64,000 bases of DNA from the NCBI GenBank assembly GCA_030710605.1, contig CP092882.1, forward strand, positions 18,100,316 to 18,164,315, written 5' to 3'. This DNA comes from Cordylochernes scorpioides (lineage: Eukaryota > Arthropoda > Arachnida > Pseudoscorpiones > Chernetidae). Below are positions 1-13,800 of the stretch, in pieces (position 1 is the stretch's first letter; every line of letters begins with the position of its first letter). The translations under genes were made by a program, and so were the position numbers. Under the pieces are notes generated by a model that did not search any database, had not been told where the DNA came from, and worked only from the letters and a program-made list of their open reading frames with translations.

Positions 1-1090
1 CAGTTGCGGTGGTAAAAATATTTGTAAACACTTTGCAAATATTTTAAATTTTGTAATTCAAGTATAATTATTTGCGACCATATATTTCAAGTAGGTAGCG
101 GTATTGTAGACAAAACTGATGAACCAAGGGCCGTCCAAATATTTTGGTCCTTTAATTGTAGGATAAAAAAAATAACGCGTTTAGACTAGCGAACTACTGG
201 TGTAATTTTTAACATGCAGATGTTCCGTTTTTAATTATGTAAATGCATAAAATTTGCATAAGAGTAAATAAATGGGACCGGCGGAATTGACAGAAAAAGG
301 CGTGTGGCCAGGATTGAACGAGTGCGCTTGCGCAGATAAAAATTATTCTTTAAGGGTATGCGCCATGTTATTGGTACAAACCATATTTGAAAATCTTGAA
401 CTCTGTCTTTGCTTTTTGCTCTATGAACTCGGAATTATAAAGCTTTTATTGAATTATCAAATATTTATAAATTCTAAATATAAAATCTTTTATTGAAATA
501 TTTTTATAAATTCTGTATTAAGCCTTTGCTTGTATTATCCATTTTAGTATATAAAGACATCTAAAATGTTTAGAAGGAAGCCCGAAATATGACTTCTATA
601 AATCAGGGCAATGTGAATGGCTAGGTTGGGGAAACAATATTGGATATGGCACAATGCCAATAGATATTGTATCAATGGGTGTTGGAGCAAGTCGGTGTGT
701 TGTCCGTACCCCATACGGCGTGTTGCCGCTGACTTGCGTGTTTTGGTCAAGAGGGTTGCGTGCACGAGCGCTGAACGAAGAAATTGCTGGGTCTCTATTC
801 TGGCACGAAGACATTAACTTTTAAAGAGGATAACGACGTATTCAAAGTTTTAGAAAAATCTACCCAATGAAACTATTTTTACGAATATGAAAGCTAGTTA
901 ATAATTCTTAAGAATCCTCTGTGCTAATAGATTTATTAATAAATCTTTTGGATATTATGAAGCGATCGGCTTACCTCAACCAGGACATCTACCTTTCAAG
1001 AATGTCAGATTGAAGAGGAGCAATAGTTTATATCGAAACTACCTCTTAATTCTTCAACACTATCAATTTCTGTAGAATGGCCTAATTTCT
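1..1090. other. No gene recognised
   Basis: AT-rich sequence with a moderately GC-richer patch at about 660-790 that has short overlapping ORFs on both strands and no recognisable product. It lies 3' of boule and could hold its 3' UTR; I see no convincing terminal exon. Confidence 0.4.
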
Positions 1091-1094
1091 CCAG

Positions 1095-1340
1095 TCCAGT
1101 CTTCATATATTGCTACCCAGACTGCTGGCGTTGTCTTCGAACAGTCTACTAGATTGCACACTGTTAATGGTGCATCAGCTTTTCTTTCTTATTTCCACTC
1201 AATCGTGTTAAGGTATCAAGCTTTGACAACCATCATGACTGGGTGAAGTAGAATGTGTCTGCCTTTGTCATTAAGACTGGGAGCACTACTCAGTGGCAGG
1301 CCGACTTGGTTCCGCATCAGCTTTTAAGTACAGAAGAGGT
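1095..1340 (+). repeat. Dispersed repeat family R1, copy 1
   Basis: Shares a block (CACTCAATC, then ATGACTGGGTGAAGTAGAAT, GTCATTAAGACTGGGAGCAC, CTCAGTGGCAG) with 24475-24840 (+), 45130-45490 (-) and the tail at 58990-59120 (-). The reverse-complement end reads ATTGAGTGGAGATAA followed by AAGAAGAAG, a simple-repeat tail suggesting a LINE 3' end or SINE in minus orientation. Confidence 0.6.
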
Positions 1341-1678
1341 ATACACTTTAGATAAGACATCCTCTCGGCAAAAATTCACTCGATAGTTTGTTCCTGAAGA
1401 GGATTTAAAATGTAATATAGAGTTCCATCATGTATATAGTTGCTTTTTTTAAATTTCAAACTAAATTGAACTCTGAATCTTGTTAATACCCTACTTATAA
1501 TTTTAAAATACGGGATATAATTTGCAAGTTAAAAGGTTTCACTTAACCTCGGAATTAAGTCCAAATTGGAGTTCTGCCAAAGACTTTTTTTACCCATTTT
1601 ATCCATTGTAGACTACCAAATGCATTTTTTTTTTGTTTTGGTATTCGAGAAATTTTTACCATTTTTCCTATCAATTTT

Positions 1679-1846
1679 CTACATATTTACGAGAAAAATA
1701 AAGTAACAACAAACCTCCATCTTATCAGATTCTCCCATCCCATGGCGAGGGGAGAGGGTTACATAGGGGCTGTAGGCGTAAACATGGCCTCCCGAAGAAG
1801 GAAACATGTAGGGGCCGGTTGCATAGCTGGCGGCCGGAAAGGAGGT
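1679..1846 (-). CDS. boule: boule exon 9: C-terminal exon
   Basis: Acceptor ctgcag. Encodes TSFPAASYATGPYMFPSSGG, HVYAYSPYVTLSPRHG and a short acidic tail, ending at TAG (1681-1679). The last dozen residues (VCCYFIFLVNM) come from intron-like sequence after GAG|GTTTGT at 1715. The exon may therefore end at 1715 and splice to an exon I could not find; or the protein ends here. Confidence 0.75.
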   Translation of the reverse strand, partial: TSFPAASYATGPYMFPSSGGHVYAYSPYVTLSPRHGMGESDKMEVCCYFIFLVNM

Positions 1847-4800
1847 CTGCAGGTCACGTGTCCATTAACGACCGTTAAAGACTAGCCAATGAGGAAGCTT
1901 ACCCCAGCAGCCGCCGAATAGCACGCAGCCTGATTGGCCGGAATCAGAATGGGGTGAGCGTACATCACGGGGTATCCTCCCTGCTATATACAAACCGACC
2001 ATCAGTCTCTTTTGATATAAAAACTCAAGTTTAAAATATATTTATAAAATAAGATATATTTAATCACCTTAATTGTAACAACGAAAGTTGATTTATGCTC
2101 AATCCGGCGCAAAATCAAACACTTCATACATATCTCCATTTTTTATGGATACACACGTATGGTATTGAAAAATACAATTTAATATCTTCTGGGCGAATAT
2201 TACAAAAAAAAAAGGCATTTAAAAGTCAAAACATATTCAAAAGAAAATTTGTGCCGCAGCAAAACTAGCAACTCTTCGCGAAGAAAAAATTGTCAAGACA
2301 GATTGCGCCTTTTTTTATCCCAGATTAAACTAATAGGATTAATGAAGAACATTTCTTTTTAGCCCAGTAGAACATGAATTTTAAAACAGGAGATCCTTTT
2401 AAGACAAATTTTACTCAAGTAATGTACCCTTCTAGCAAAGATAAATTTACTGATACGATTGTAAAAAAAATCCTGCTAGAAGTTAACAAGCTCGTTTTCA
2501 GAGATTTTGCCAATATTGATTAATCACCTTGAGGAAGATCTTAATTCTTGAAATAGAAAACTGTAGGATTTTGTATAATCTTGATAAATTAAGTTTCCTT
2601 GATATATTGAATATTACTTTTCAATCCCAAAAATTAGAACATTAAACTAGGAAAAAAAGTTTGGCTGTAAATTTTTTGAAAAATTTAAGATCTCGCTGGG
2701 AGTATTGTTCTGCGCCACTTAGGCCATCTGATCTACTTTATATATACTTTCATTTCTAGTCTAGTTAGCGCATTTGTCCCCATTGTATACGTAATAAACA
2801 TAGCTTATAGTTCATATAGTTACTGTAGGACGACTGTTAGCGCGTCTATAGCAGAAGATTCCTGGCCAAAAGTTCAAATCCGGGCATTGTGTTTTTAAAA
2901 CAAAAATTTCAGCAAGTTTAAGGGTTACCTCTTTTAACCTATTTTAATGATTTCGCAACATTTTGGCGACATTTCCATGGCACACGACAGCTTTAGTCAT
3001 CGCAAGAGAATGTGCCATGCTACAAAGAGGAGCATCAAAGTTCTGGCAGAAAAAGGCCCAGCCTGACTACTCAAATAAGTAGTAAAGATGACAAAACGCT
3101 ATCTACTATAAAAAACCTATATAAATTATAACGCTAGCTTGTAAATATATTCATTAAAATTTCTACATTATACGGCAATATAAATTGAAGAAAGAGCATA
3201 GCTCATCGGTTGTGAATCCTTCTAGTGGTTTCGCCAGTTTAAAAACCAGACAGTTCTATTGTATTACTTGTAATATAGTCCATTATAGAATATAGTATAT
3301 TGTTGGTTAAGAGAAGTATGGACATATGCTTCTAGGACTAAAACATTATACCAGAGTTATGTAAATAAGTTACCTGTGAAGCCACGTAGTAGTGGCCGGC
3401 TTGGGGTGACGGGGGACAGCTCAAAGATGATTCACTGGAGGAAGCAGAGCTCAGGACGCCACTGGAGTAAGATATAGGGCTGACGTCTGACAAAATAAAC
3501 CACATCACCTTCTGTTCTACGAATTTTCGAAGAATAAATTGTTCTTGATCAATAATAATCCTTTAGAATAAAATTGTGTTAAACTTAAGGTTATGTTTAA
3601 TCTATGTATACTCCATGTAAGAAAATAAAACGATATTTGTACTGTGAAAATAGAATAAAAATGAAATTGTACAGGGATCAGGTGAATAAATTAAGAAAAA
3701 GGCATCAAACGATTAGGAGATGGTATTTTTCTTAATATTTGTACTGTTGTATGAAATGTGAAGAATGTTCTTAATAATAATAATTTAGATAAAATTGTTT
3801 TAAAACTTAAGCTTATGTTATCTATGTATACTCTGTGCAAGAAAATAATAATATAAAACTATATAATTAAATATAAAATCTGTTTAATGTTTGCTTTTTA
3901 GTTTTAACTAATGCTTTAAAGAAATAGAACCTTTCACCATTCAATATATTTCGTGCAGTTCAAGTTTCGTACTATCTTTTCTATATATCACACAAGTGCG
4001 CACAAGTGCGTAAAATAAACTACAAATAAATGACAAAAATAAATGTATTAAAAATCAAACAATGTTTAAAATGTAGATGGAATTAAGATTAATGAAAAAA
4101 AATTATTGAAAAAATAATGGTATTAATAGGACGTTTCTCAAATTGAGATATGTATATATGGTAATTTAAACCAACAACCCCATATTGTATATAACTTATA
4201 ACAATATTTTCATGTTATATAATTGAAACACATCTGTAAATGATTATACGCATTATTGACAGGTGTCACTACATCATCATATGTAATGTACGGTGTACAA
4301 ACTGAGGATAAATACATAAAACTCTAATAGATTAAGAGTTGAGCTGAAGCAAGAGATAGAAGTCAGAAACGTCTAAAATCGAGATAGATGTAACAGTTAC
4401 AAAACAACAAAGGTCTAAAGATGGAAACTGTCAGGACGGCGCCAGTTTTAGAATTTCACCAGACGATGATCCATCCTCTTCACATCTGGTGAAATGCAAT
4501 GCTCCCTTTCTCAGAAAAGGTATATAAAAGGCCCCCGTCTTTAACCAAAAATACAGTCACTTGACAGTCACTTCATCTGCGTGAGCCCTCGTCGGTTGTA
4601 CCCCAGGTCCTCCTCATCCACCATGTAGTCAGTAAGAACTCTTCCATCTCCATCTTTCGCTCCTAGCTCAACTTTTATCCGTTCACTGAACTTTCTTAGT
4701 GCAACTGTGTCTTCGTTTTTTGTGTGGACATTCCCAGCTTTCCACTCTGCCTCGACCACGACTGCCTGTACTTTGTGAGAACTATTAAAGGTCTTCCAAG

Positions 4801-7800
4801 GTGCAGAGAGGTACTGGAAAACTCCACGTCCTGACTGTTCCTCTCGGTCAACACAGTATAGCGAAAGTTGACAGGGACTCACACCACAGTTTAAGTCGAC
4901 TGGATACCTCATTACAGATTTAGTCGACAGGATTCTACAAGAGTCAACAGTAACTCATTACATATATAAAAATATTTTTATTACTCTTATTAAAAATAAC
5001 GCTAATTTCTATAGAAAAGCGAATTAAGAGTCAGGCATGCTTTTTAAGAGGTATATATGTGAAAATAAGAAAAAGGTACATAGAGCATTTAAATAGTTTA
5101 AAACTATACAAAATTCAATTTAAACCGAATTTCAATCTCTAATATGTAGTCTGAAACTAACGAGAAAAATCCAACATTAGTTACATCTTTTACCAAAATA
5201 TTAATTTTTCATACCTAAAAAAATAACATTTAAAAATTCATTGAAAAATTCCAAATTATATGGCCTTTTATATGGACAAAACTTAAGTTGTACCTTTTAG
5301 TATGAATATCGGGATTCTAACAATAACTGAAAGAAATTTGATACAGTGACCTTTATTGAAGACACGAGATAACCAAGTGTGAACAAAATTAACAGTCTCA
5401 AAAATAGACAACCGGCGGACAAAGACTTTCCACTTAAGTTTTGTTCATGTGTGAGTGTATATAATGAATTTAGGAATTATAAAAGTTAAGCATACCGCGT
5501 TAGTTATTTCTAAATATTAGGAGATATTGGAAATGCTAAAATAATAGCTAGACCAATAAATAAAACTATACCCATTTTAAGCGTCATAATTAGGACGTGT
5601 CAAATCAAATTACAAAGTTGACAATTTAGGGAGAAAAGTATTTTTTAGGAAAAACTTATTAAAAATTGTGTTAACTTTATAAATTTCAAAATTTTATTTG
5701 TTTTCAAGCACAAATGTAATATTTTACCTATAGCTATAAATGAAGTTATACCTTTTTAAAAATAAATCGCTTTTTTAAGTTGCAAAAATACCTTTAAGGT
5801 ATATTTTTTAAAATATCTTAAGTAAAAGTCATTCTTCACAATTAGTAATAATTTTGACAAAACTATAAAAGAATTTATATATTAAATAGACCATATAAAA
5901 AAAAATAGGCAAAATAATATAAATTAATATTCTAACGATATGCTTTAACTTAATTTTATAAATTCAATATATAAAATAACAAATTTCAGGATATAATATT
6001 TTCATTGAATATCAAATTAAAATATTAAAAATAGGTATGCGGAAGAGTAAAATAAATCAGCTTGAAAATATAATTAAACATTTTTTAATGAAATAAAAAT
6101 GAAACATTTTAAAACAATATTGTAAAATATATTAAAATGGTCTGAAGAATAAGCATGGGGGGAACTGAACGCACACAAATTTCAAAATTATGTATTTAGG
6201 CAAAGTAAATATTTAAAAGTGAATCAAGTGTGCCAAAATTGGTACGTGGCTTTGTCTAGAAGGGTCGCAAAAGATCAATTTTGACACAATTAAGTTTTGT
6301 CTGATGGAAACCAGTATGGCACGCTACCTGGGAGGGTCAGGCGGTGAAAGTTTTTTTTTTTTTTTTAATCTACAGAATCTTGAATTTTAAAAATATGAAC
6401 CATTATAATAAGCAGAGATTATTGTAAAGCAAAAAAAAAATGTTGCTGTACTTTAAAAAAAACTCACTTGGCCGTTTTAAACAAATCAAATATTTTTGAT
6501 GACCCAATTATGTCTTGTTAAAAATTTTTAAAAGCTTTAGACATTTTTCTAAAAAATCTATTTTTAAAAGAATAATTAATTTTGACTTTGAAAATTTCTT
6601 AATTTACACACAATTTTGAATAAAACAAACTAAAAAAAATCTATAAAGTTCTAAATATATTTCAAAGGTCTTATGAAATTCTATTTCATAGGGATCTAGA
6701 AGTTTAAAACGTTTTGAAATAAAAATTATAAGACGCAATTGATATATTTACTATACCCCAATATAAAAATCGAACACTTCCACCTAGATAAGTAGTTGAT
6801 ATATATAAAAAAAAACTAAACACGCGGGAACGTCCACGGGAAATTTAAAAGGTTAATATGGCGCGCGCGCGCCGGCCAAAAATCAAAAGAACTTTTACTC
6901 AATAGCTTACCTCCTGCACTACTTTTCGGCATTGAGCTCTGTTGAACACACGCACAACCTTTTCAACCAAGTTTCTATACTACAGGTTAGTATGAACCTA
7001 AAATAAAAGTTTAAATTTTATAGATTTTATTCTCTTTATTTTCTAAATAGAAAGTTATTCCCGAGAAAACCTCATCGCTTTCTCTTCTCAGGGTAAAACT
7101 AGACAAGATCGCGTTTCCCCGGGGTAACCTCGACTGTAGAAAACGGGGATAAACCAGATTAGAGGATAAAAATGAAGTGAAACGAGGCATCAAAGCGTGA
7201 CGCCAGCTGCTATTTTTTTTTCCTTAGTTTTTCCTCCCTTAGCCTAAATTGGATTTTTTGTTAAATGTCCAAAATGAAATGTTTGGACTAAATCCTTGTA
7301 AGTTTCGTACTGTGCTTCAAAATTTAAACCAGTATAGGCAATATATATGGGGAAACAATTTCTCACTTTATAATTTATTTTTTTTATGATGTCCAACAGC
7401 TAATGTTGGAATTCAAGCACTTTCACACGATTTAAGAATTTTTGAGGAAATATTTAAATTTCAAAAATAATTACAGAAATCAAGCATTGCTGTATTTTCA
7501 TAGTCTATGAAAACGACATAGCAAATATCAAGGCGAGAAAGGAATTTTAATTTACCTCCTAATAGCTTTATAGATTATATACTACACTCGTGGACAACTT
7601 AAGGGAAGTTGTACCTTTTAGCAGGTAATCAGGATTCAGACAATAACTCTGAATATATTTGATACTCAGTTACCTTTATTGAAAGCACACGAGATAACTA
7701 AGTGTGAACAAAATTACCCGTCTCAGGAAAAAAAAGTGCCACATCAAAGCCTTTCCACTTCAAGTTTTTTTCTTCCATTAGTGTATATATACCCTTTATG

Positions 7801-10800
7801 TGTAAATAAAATAAATATATTGGAAAGGGGGAGGGTTTTTTTTTTCGTAAGCATACAGTTCATGTGTATCATTTTTGAAAACACCAAAAATTTTCCTTTA
7901 TAAACAAATCTGAAAGAAACAACCTTGTAGTGGTTTGAGGTAGGTTTTATCCACTGCAAGATTGTTGATTTACAAAGGTCCATCCAACTTACAAATATAT
8001 CTTAACAATTTAACATTAAATCTATAGCACTGATAGACAAAACTTAAGGAAGTTGTACCTTATAGCATATATATATCGGGATTCAGAAAATAACTCAGAT
8101 ATTTTCTGAATCCCGATATATATATGCTATAAGGTACAACTTCCTTAAGTCTTGTCTATCAGTGTAGTTAGAGAGATAGGCCAATCTGAGAGAAGCCATT
8201 TTGAATATTAACCTGAAAAAACTAGAGATAGGCTGTAGATTTTATTTTAACAAACAGAACCCAGTATGGAATCCCGAATTGATCATATTTTGATTATTTC
8301 TAAATATAAAAACTGCTTCAAATTGCGCTCCCTATTGGCACGATTTTAATCCCTACAGAATGCAAGTAACCAAACTGGGGTTTCTACATTGTAAGTGCAA
8401 ATTTCAAACTATCTCTACAAGTTTAGACCTATGGTACACTTGCACTATACCCAGCAGTCAATTCAACATTATCATAGACAGTGTACTTTGAGACAAGTAC
8501 ACTAACAAATATTATGAACCATGCTTTATACATTTTTCGTCTTAAAGAATAGATTCTACAACCATTATCCAAATATTTTATGGACTTCCAGTAAAACAGA
8601 CATTACAAAAGAAATAGTTTTAAATCTCATTTTAATAATCAAAGTAAATTACTATGATGCATTAGGGCGCCATCTATTATAATAAATTTAAACTTTTTGA
8701 TGCGGATGAATCTCAAATCAATTTTCTACTGCCCTTACTGCTCTTCCGTTATTTGATCATTGCAGTAAGGGTAGTAGAAAATCGATTTATTTTAAAAAGA
8801 ATCATACGCGTCAAAAATTTGAATTTCTTATAAAAGTAAATTAGTTTACAATAACATTGTTTTTTTTTTTTTTTTGAGATTACGAAGTTCAGTGAGGTGT
8901 TCTTGGAGGTTATTCTTAAAGGGTGAAGAGAGGAAAACCCAGAATATTTGACTGATTAAATTAGACAAAAATCACAGGACTGACAACCCTCGAAGAAACA
9001 CGAAAAATAACTATCAGTTGCATATATATTTAAATTTTAATTGATTATTTCCACAATGTGTTGCAAGATCACATGTAAATAGGCGCTAACCGTTAGGAAA
9101 AAATAAGGCATATCCTGACCAGGAGCACATGTGCTTTTTCAGAAGGCAGAGCGCCATCTGGTGGAACAGAAATCAACTAAACATTAATTTAGCCTGTTCC
9201 CTAATATTCGGCCAACCCAATTTCTTGATAAAGGTTAGGAAACAATTCCATTGTTTAATACAAGTAATATGTTATTTTATATTTTTCTCTCTTGTAAATC
9301 AATAAATATAATGTTTGATTAATATTCTTGGAATCGGTTTCTTTAAAAATTCTAAGCATAGTCAACATTATCAGTGAAAACTTCCAGTACTGAAAAACTA
9401 AGAATAAACCATTAAATTATGCATCAGTTTATTATTTTTAGATATCGACTAAATAATATTCATTTAATGATGTTGAAAAAGATTAGTGGATTGATGTAAA
9501 AATATTTAGAAAAAAATTAAGTTAATTTTTAAAATATAGGATTACCTTTAACTAGAAAATATAAAAATTTTAAATCCCCTTTTAAAATTACTTTTAGACA
9601 CTAATCTCATGTTTAAAACCCATTACAATTTTTGGCATTAGAAGTTTATAGAGTGCTTTTTATTTCCAAAAAATTATTAAGACTTTATACAGCAGTATAT
9701 CTGGAGGACACATAATTAAGTTAGAATTTTTAAATAAAGAATATTTAGGATATAGATTCTATTTGAACGTTAATATGTAAATAAGTGGTTTAAGCTTTTA
9801 CATTTTCTTACAACGAAATATTGAACTTTTGGTAAATATTAAGATTCATAATCGAATTCATAAACTTATTAACGAAGTGGTGTCTTGACTTTTTTTCACG
9901 AATGTCGTTTCCAAAAATATTTTTTTAATAAAATGCTGTTAATATCACTATAAAGTGTTTAATTGCTTTACATTTCAAGAATTTTTTAAAGCTTTTAATA
10001 TGATTCATAACACGACCAAGTTAAAAAGAACAAAATATGGTTGATTTTTTTTCATTAATCAATAATATTGAAACTTTCTAGTTATTTGTTTAATTTTATG
10101 GAGTACCGATTCTTGTAACAAATATCTTAAGAGAAAAATATCAATTTCATAAATATTTAGAAATAGAATTTGCATTAACTACGAGGGTAACAATAACTTT
10201 ACCTGTCTTTTGATGGCGGGGGCAACATTAAGAATTCTGTCCTTAAAGAAAATACAGCCCTGGAGACAACATAATGAGTGTCATTGTCGAGAATCCATTG
10301 ATCGGTACTTACTTGTGCCAACACTCTCTTGGCTTGGTCCTCTTGTTCGAAAGTCACAAAGCCGTACCTGCATCAACCACCGCAGCTATACCACTAAACC
10401 AACAACAGTTGGTCTTCTCACCTTTTGGAGATCCCATTCTTGTCATAGATTATCTTGGCTGCTTTGACTGTCCCATACTCTGAGAAGATGTCTCTTAGGT
10501 CTTCTTCCTTTATCTAGAACAACCATCTTCACCTTGTATGCATATATATATAGTAATATGACAAAATACACCTTTTCATACGTACCATAATTATAAATAG
10601 TATAGCAATATTATAACAAAGTATTATTTTTTATGTTTATATTTTGCTATACTCTGTACACTTCCCTCTTTTGCTTATATTTTGTTCATCACTCTTAGTT
10701 TGTTCTTGTCTTAAATAAATTGCTGTCATCCTGTGACCCATTGTATTACATCCCAAACACAATGTGATGCCAGCCATCTACTTGGTAAAACATATCAAAT

Positions 10801-13800
10801 ATATCAAAAAGTATAACAACCCCAAAATGTAGATGAATTTAAACGTCGCCAGCTTGGCCATCGGGTAATCACAAACAAGACAACAAAGTTTTATTGAGAG
10901 CCAGCCACACCCAGGCAAGGCGAGATCCAGTTTCGTCAAGATTACGTCATTCCTTCAGTGGAACTTAAGTCGTGTTTAGCGACCAGCAGCGGACACCAAC
11001 AAATCATCCCTCTTCGGCGTCTTCGGCCGCTGGCCTCTTAGGTGACATCCAACCTACCTCGTCCTTTGCGTTACCCATAGACACCTGAACCACTTGGCCC
11101 TATGACTGCTAGTTCTTGTGGTAAGATACTTAAATTAAAATTAGGCAGTGAGGATAAACCCTAAAATGAAGGTCGCCTCTCCCGTCTAATAAAAGTTTCT
11201 CAGTTTGCCAAAGCGGGTGTGGCTTTGTCACCGACCTGAGCCCGCTAGTTTACGCGACTACCATTAGATGGTCTTTTTAAGAAGTCTATTTTGACGGGAG
11301 ATGCGACCTTTTTATATACAGTATGCAAATGCAAGTAGAAATTTTCTTAGGATGTCCTATATCTAGAACAACCATCCCAACAATGTATGCATGCATACTT
11401 AATACCTTACTCAAATTCATTTAGAATAGGTCTTTTGGTATTCTAACTGGAACAACCATTTCTCAAATATGCAGATAATGCAGAACATTGTGAAATGCAG
11501 AATATTTAATGCTATGCAATTGTACGAACATTTACATATCTACACAACTAGAAATGAACTTGGCCCACTTAACAGGATACCTACTTGACATTAAGTGAAG
11601 AAAGCTTGAACTTTTTTACAAGTAGTTCCATCCAAATTTTAAATTTCATCAAAATTCTGCCTTTACTCTGGATTAAATCTAGTTTATCGAAGCCAATGAC
11701 AACTTGGATAACTTCCAAAGAAGAATAATCCCAATACGCGTCTGGAAACCAAAATATTTTCCAGAATAAGCCCAAGAGAAAAGAATATTTTCTCGAAAGG
11801 AAATTACTAAAAGAGCAAACAGAAGAATGTAGAAAAGCAAAAGAAATGCCTCAGTGCAGAAGTAGAGATGAACATAAAAAAAATAAATTGACAATATGCC
11901 TATATGGTAATCCTCAATCTGGATATGCAACTTCACAAGTCCATAGTTCAATGTGATTTACTCCAAGATAAATAGCTTAAACCGAGTGTGGTGTGAAACA
12001 AGTTTCACAAGTTCAGATAATTAGTCTTTCTAAAATGAACTATAATTTCCTTATAAAATATGCTTCAGTGCCAAAATTTTCCTTTCATTAAAATATGTAG
12101 ATTTTTGCAACACTAACAATAATAGAATCTTTCAATTATCTAAATAGAGCCATATATGGTTTAAATATATATTTAAAACAAAAATTGATAAAGCGGCTAA
12201 GTAAAATTTCAAACAAACCCTTACTGCAAAAGCTCGATCAACCACAGCTTATTTAGGATGTTAGAATTGTCCAAATACACAGGTTTCACGTATACTTGTA
12301 TTAGCCTAACTATTTTATTGATAGCTTAAGATATTTGCATAAGTTTTTTAATAATTCATATATAGATACGAACAATTTCTTTTTTTTACAAGTTCGTAGT
12401 TTCTAATAGTCTTAAAGGTCATTTTAAAATTATGCAAATTTTAGTTAGAATTAAAATTGTCTTATTGACAAACATTTTAGACTTGCGACCAATTGACGTC
12501 TAGAAACACTTACTCAGTTCCATTTAATTGTCTTATTACAAGAGAATAGTCCTAACAAACATGTTTATCATGACGACTTTAGTAAACTATTGCTTTTTTC
12601 TTAATATGAAAGAACCAATTAGTGAAGGGAATATGCAAAATTGAAAAGGCTTATCAATGATGAGCAATTTCATCAATTCAATCGACCAGATCGCAAAACC
12701 TATTGATATGTTGAATATTAAATAGTCTACAGTTTAAAGATTTATTCTTAGTGAATATTTTTCATGAAATGTGTAAAATATGCTTCAGTAATTGTAGATA
12801 ATTCACAGTAAAACTCATCTTAAATCTGACATCCTAGAAGCAGATGGCCACCCAGACCTTAAGTCCATAAGCCGGCATGCAATCTTAAATCTGATAGTTT
12901 TCAACCGACATGCCACATTGTCCTATAGTAACCCATTTTACATATCCTTTAACCAATGTTGAGACAATCTGTATTATCCAGTTATTTTGTCTTGGTTTTC
13001 CGAGTGTTTGAAGTTTAACTATTCAAATTGTAAAGATTCATTTAAAGATTTTCGTATGTTTATTAGGCATATGATGTTCGCCACCTATGCCAATGTCATG
13101 CACGATTCTTATATTTGTAGAATTGTATGGTAACTAGTCTACTGGGTTTATTGAACGTTTTCCAGAGGTCACCTGCTAGCTGTAACTCCACACTGATTAA
13201 TTTTATAATTATAGACAATATAATATATATATGCCAACATTTTTTAAATACACTCATTAACAAAACCTAAGTGGAAAGTGATGTCGCTTTTTTTTATGGA
13301 GACAGGCAACTTTGTTCACACTTGGTTATCTCGCGCGTCGTTAATAAAGGTTACTGTATCAAATATATTTCAGAGTTATTGTCTGAATCCCGATATACAT
13401 GGTAAAAGGTACAACTTCCTTAAGTTTTGTCCATGAGTTTAGATACGCTATGTTGAGATAACACAAGTTCAACTGGAGTTTGCATAAGAACATGTCAGTT
13501 TGCATTTTTTCAATTATACTAAGTGTGGCATTAGTGGTTTCTAAGGTTTAGAAATTATGAATAACTTATGAGGGCTGGACTAAAAAAATTGAAGTTTTTG
13601 AAATGTGACTTAGAACTACTGAGATTGTCATGAATTAAAGGTCAAACCTTTTAATCTTAAATGAAATTAATCCTGGTAGATCCCTAGAATCTCTGTAAGC
13701 AAAGACCGACCTACTTCAGACATGAGAGCAAATAATTTAGAAATGATGATGGGAAAAAATGGAGAATAAGAGGACTACCAATGAGCTAGCTAGGTATCAA

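Larger units (their letters stand above)
1990..3370 (-). other. boule intron 7
   Basis: AT-rich intron. It holds a tRNA-like stretch at 2828-2890 and a decayed permuted-hammerhead relic at 3201-3252. Confidence 0.7.
3490..6905 (-). other. boule intron 6
   Basis: A 3.4 kb intron, very AT-rich. It contains an unidentified 114-codon ORF (4568-4912), one MITE-A copy (5271-5456) and no other recognised gene. Confidence 0.7.
6940..10200 (-). other. boule intron 5
   Basis: A 3.3 kb AT-rich intron. It contains MITE-A copies at 7584 and 8028, a foldback at 8660-8835 and a Penelope-type repeat at 9106. No coding sequence recognised. Confidence 0.7.

Noticed and set aside
11581..11951. Two overlapping minus-strand ORFs in boule intron 2
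   Set aside because: AT-rich, overlapping in different frames, no splice sites or recognisable domains.
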